NCBI RefSeq assembly: GCF_000934725.1
Contig: NZ_JYNS01000002.1
Coordinates: 372,001 to 436,000 of the forward strand
Origin: Methyloterricola oryzae
Lineage (GTDB): Bacteria > Pseudomonadota > Gammaproteobacteria > Methylococcales > Methylococcaceae
Direction: 5' to 3'
DNA: 64,000 nt
The notes below the pieces were generated by a model. The model was not told the DNA's origin. It saw only the letters and a program-made list of their open reading frames with translations, and did not search any database. Every line of letters begins with the position of its first letter. Position 1 is the stretch's first letter. The position numbers and the translations under genes are program-made. Shown here in pieces: positions 63,587-64,000 of this stretch.

Positions 63587-64000
63587 ATGGCAGCCGATCC
63601 GACCCTCGCGCAGTTGCGCGCACAGATCGACGCGATCGACGATCGCATCCTGGACTTGCTGAACCAGCGGGCGCGCTGCGCCCAGCAGGTGGCGGAGACC
63701 AAAACCCGGTCCGGCGAAGACGATTGTTTCTATCGTCCTGAGCGGGAGGCCGAAGTGCTGCGGCGCGTGGCGGCCAACAATCCGGGCCCGCTGTCCCGGG
63801 AGGCGGTGGTGCGCTTTTTCCGCGAGGTCATGTCCGAGTGCCTGGCCCTGGAAAAGCCCCTTGCAGTGGCCTTCCTGGGGCCTGAAGGCACGTTTACTCA
63901 GCAGGCCGCCTACAAGCATTTCGGCCATGCGGTGCAGGCAGTGCCGCTGCCGGCCATCGACGAGATCTTCCGGGCGGTGGAAAGCGGTAACTGCCAGTTC
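63587..64000 (+). CDS. pheA: Chorismate mutase/prephenate dehydratase, C-terminus beyond window
   Basis: The first 138 codons are in the window and the frame is open at base 64000. Residues about 5-90 form an AroQ chorismate mutase domain (LRAQIDAIDDRILDLLNQRA, with YRPEREAEVLRRV). The prephenate dehydratase domain starts at VAFLGPEGTFTQQAAYKHFG. The bifunctional P-protein takes chorismate to phenylpyruvate for phenylalanine, normally with a C-terminal ACT domain for feedback that would lie outside. The ATG at 63587 is 31 bp after serA, in the same unit. Confidence 0.95.
   Translation, partial: MAADPTLAQLRAQIDAIDDRILDLLNQRARCAQQVAETKTRSGEDDCFYRPEREAEVLRRVAANNPGPLSREAVVRFFREVMSECLALEKPLAVAFLGPEGTFTQQAAYKHFGHAVQAVPLPAIDEIFRAVESGNCQF

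Overview
The window is GC-rich, densely coded chromosomal DNA of a gammaproteobacterium. The conserved blocks kdsD-kdsC-lptC-lptA-lptB-rpoN-hpf-rapZ, recC-recB-recD, gyrA-serC-(serA)-pheA, pilU-pilT divergent from yggS-proC-yggT, and rppH, cpdA and argA all point there. A cluster of two serine/alanine-glyoxylate aminotransferases, hydroxypyruvate reductase and a GLYK-type glycerate kinase suggests C1 or glyoxylate metabolism, as in gammaproteobacterial methanotrophs (Methylococcales). That taxonomic guess is inference.

Layout. 1-7922 (minus strand): three large co-oriented genes without signal peptides: a PhoD-like metallophosphatase, a 1123-residue beta-rich protein resembling DUF6603, and an unrecognised protein cut by the window edge. 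7923-11957 is accessory: a possible relic IS21-type end, a small DUF465 protein, a perfect 12-bp hairpin, a secreted cysteine-rich protein with a periplasmic coiled-coil partner, and about 1.1 kb of AT-richer, gene-poor DNA. 11958-20274 (plus strand) is the most unusual region: a FecR-domain (lipo)protein, a 1364-residue autotransporter, a secreted FecR-TPR protein and a membrane CHASE2-TIR protein. The last three genes overlap by a few bases or a few codons. It reads like an outer-surface-to-cytoplasm signalling or defence locus.

20483-29469 is mostly housekeeping: argA, cpdA, rppH, an HAD phosphatase, a TusA-like protein, cysG, a ROK sugar kinase, three small envelope proteins and pmbA. 29504-53193 is an unbroken run of twenty minus-strand genes: type IV pilus retraction ATPases (pilT, pilU), the glyoxylate/serine-to-glycerate cluster, psd, RecBCD, a lipoprotein, Kdo synthesis and LPS transport (kdsD, kdsC, lptCAB), sigma-54, hpf, rapZ and a ParB-N-terminus-like mini-protein. 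53283-64000 holds yggS, proC, yggT, a dynamin-like GTPase, trmB (minus), gyrA, serC, serA and the start of pheA.

How genes work together: SerA and SerC make phosphoserine from 3-phosphoglycerate, while the aminotransferase/HprA/GLYK cluster can return serine carbon and amino-acceptor glyoxylate to glycerate and phosphoglycerate. KdsD/KdsC supply Kdo, and LptCAB export the LPS that carries it. RecBCD handles double-strand ends. No tRNA, rRNA, CRISPR array, intact transposase or prophage gene was seen.
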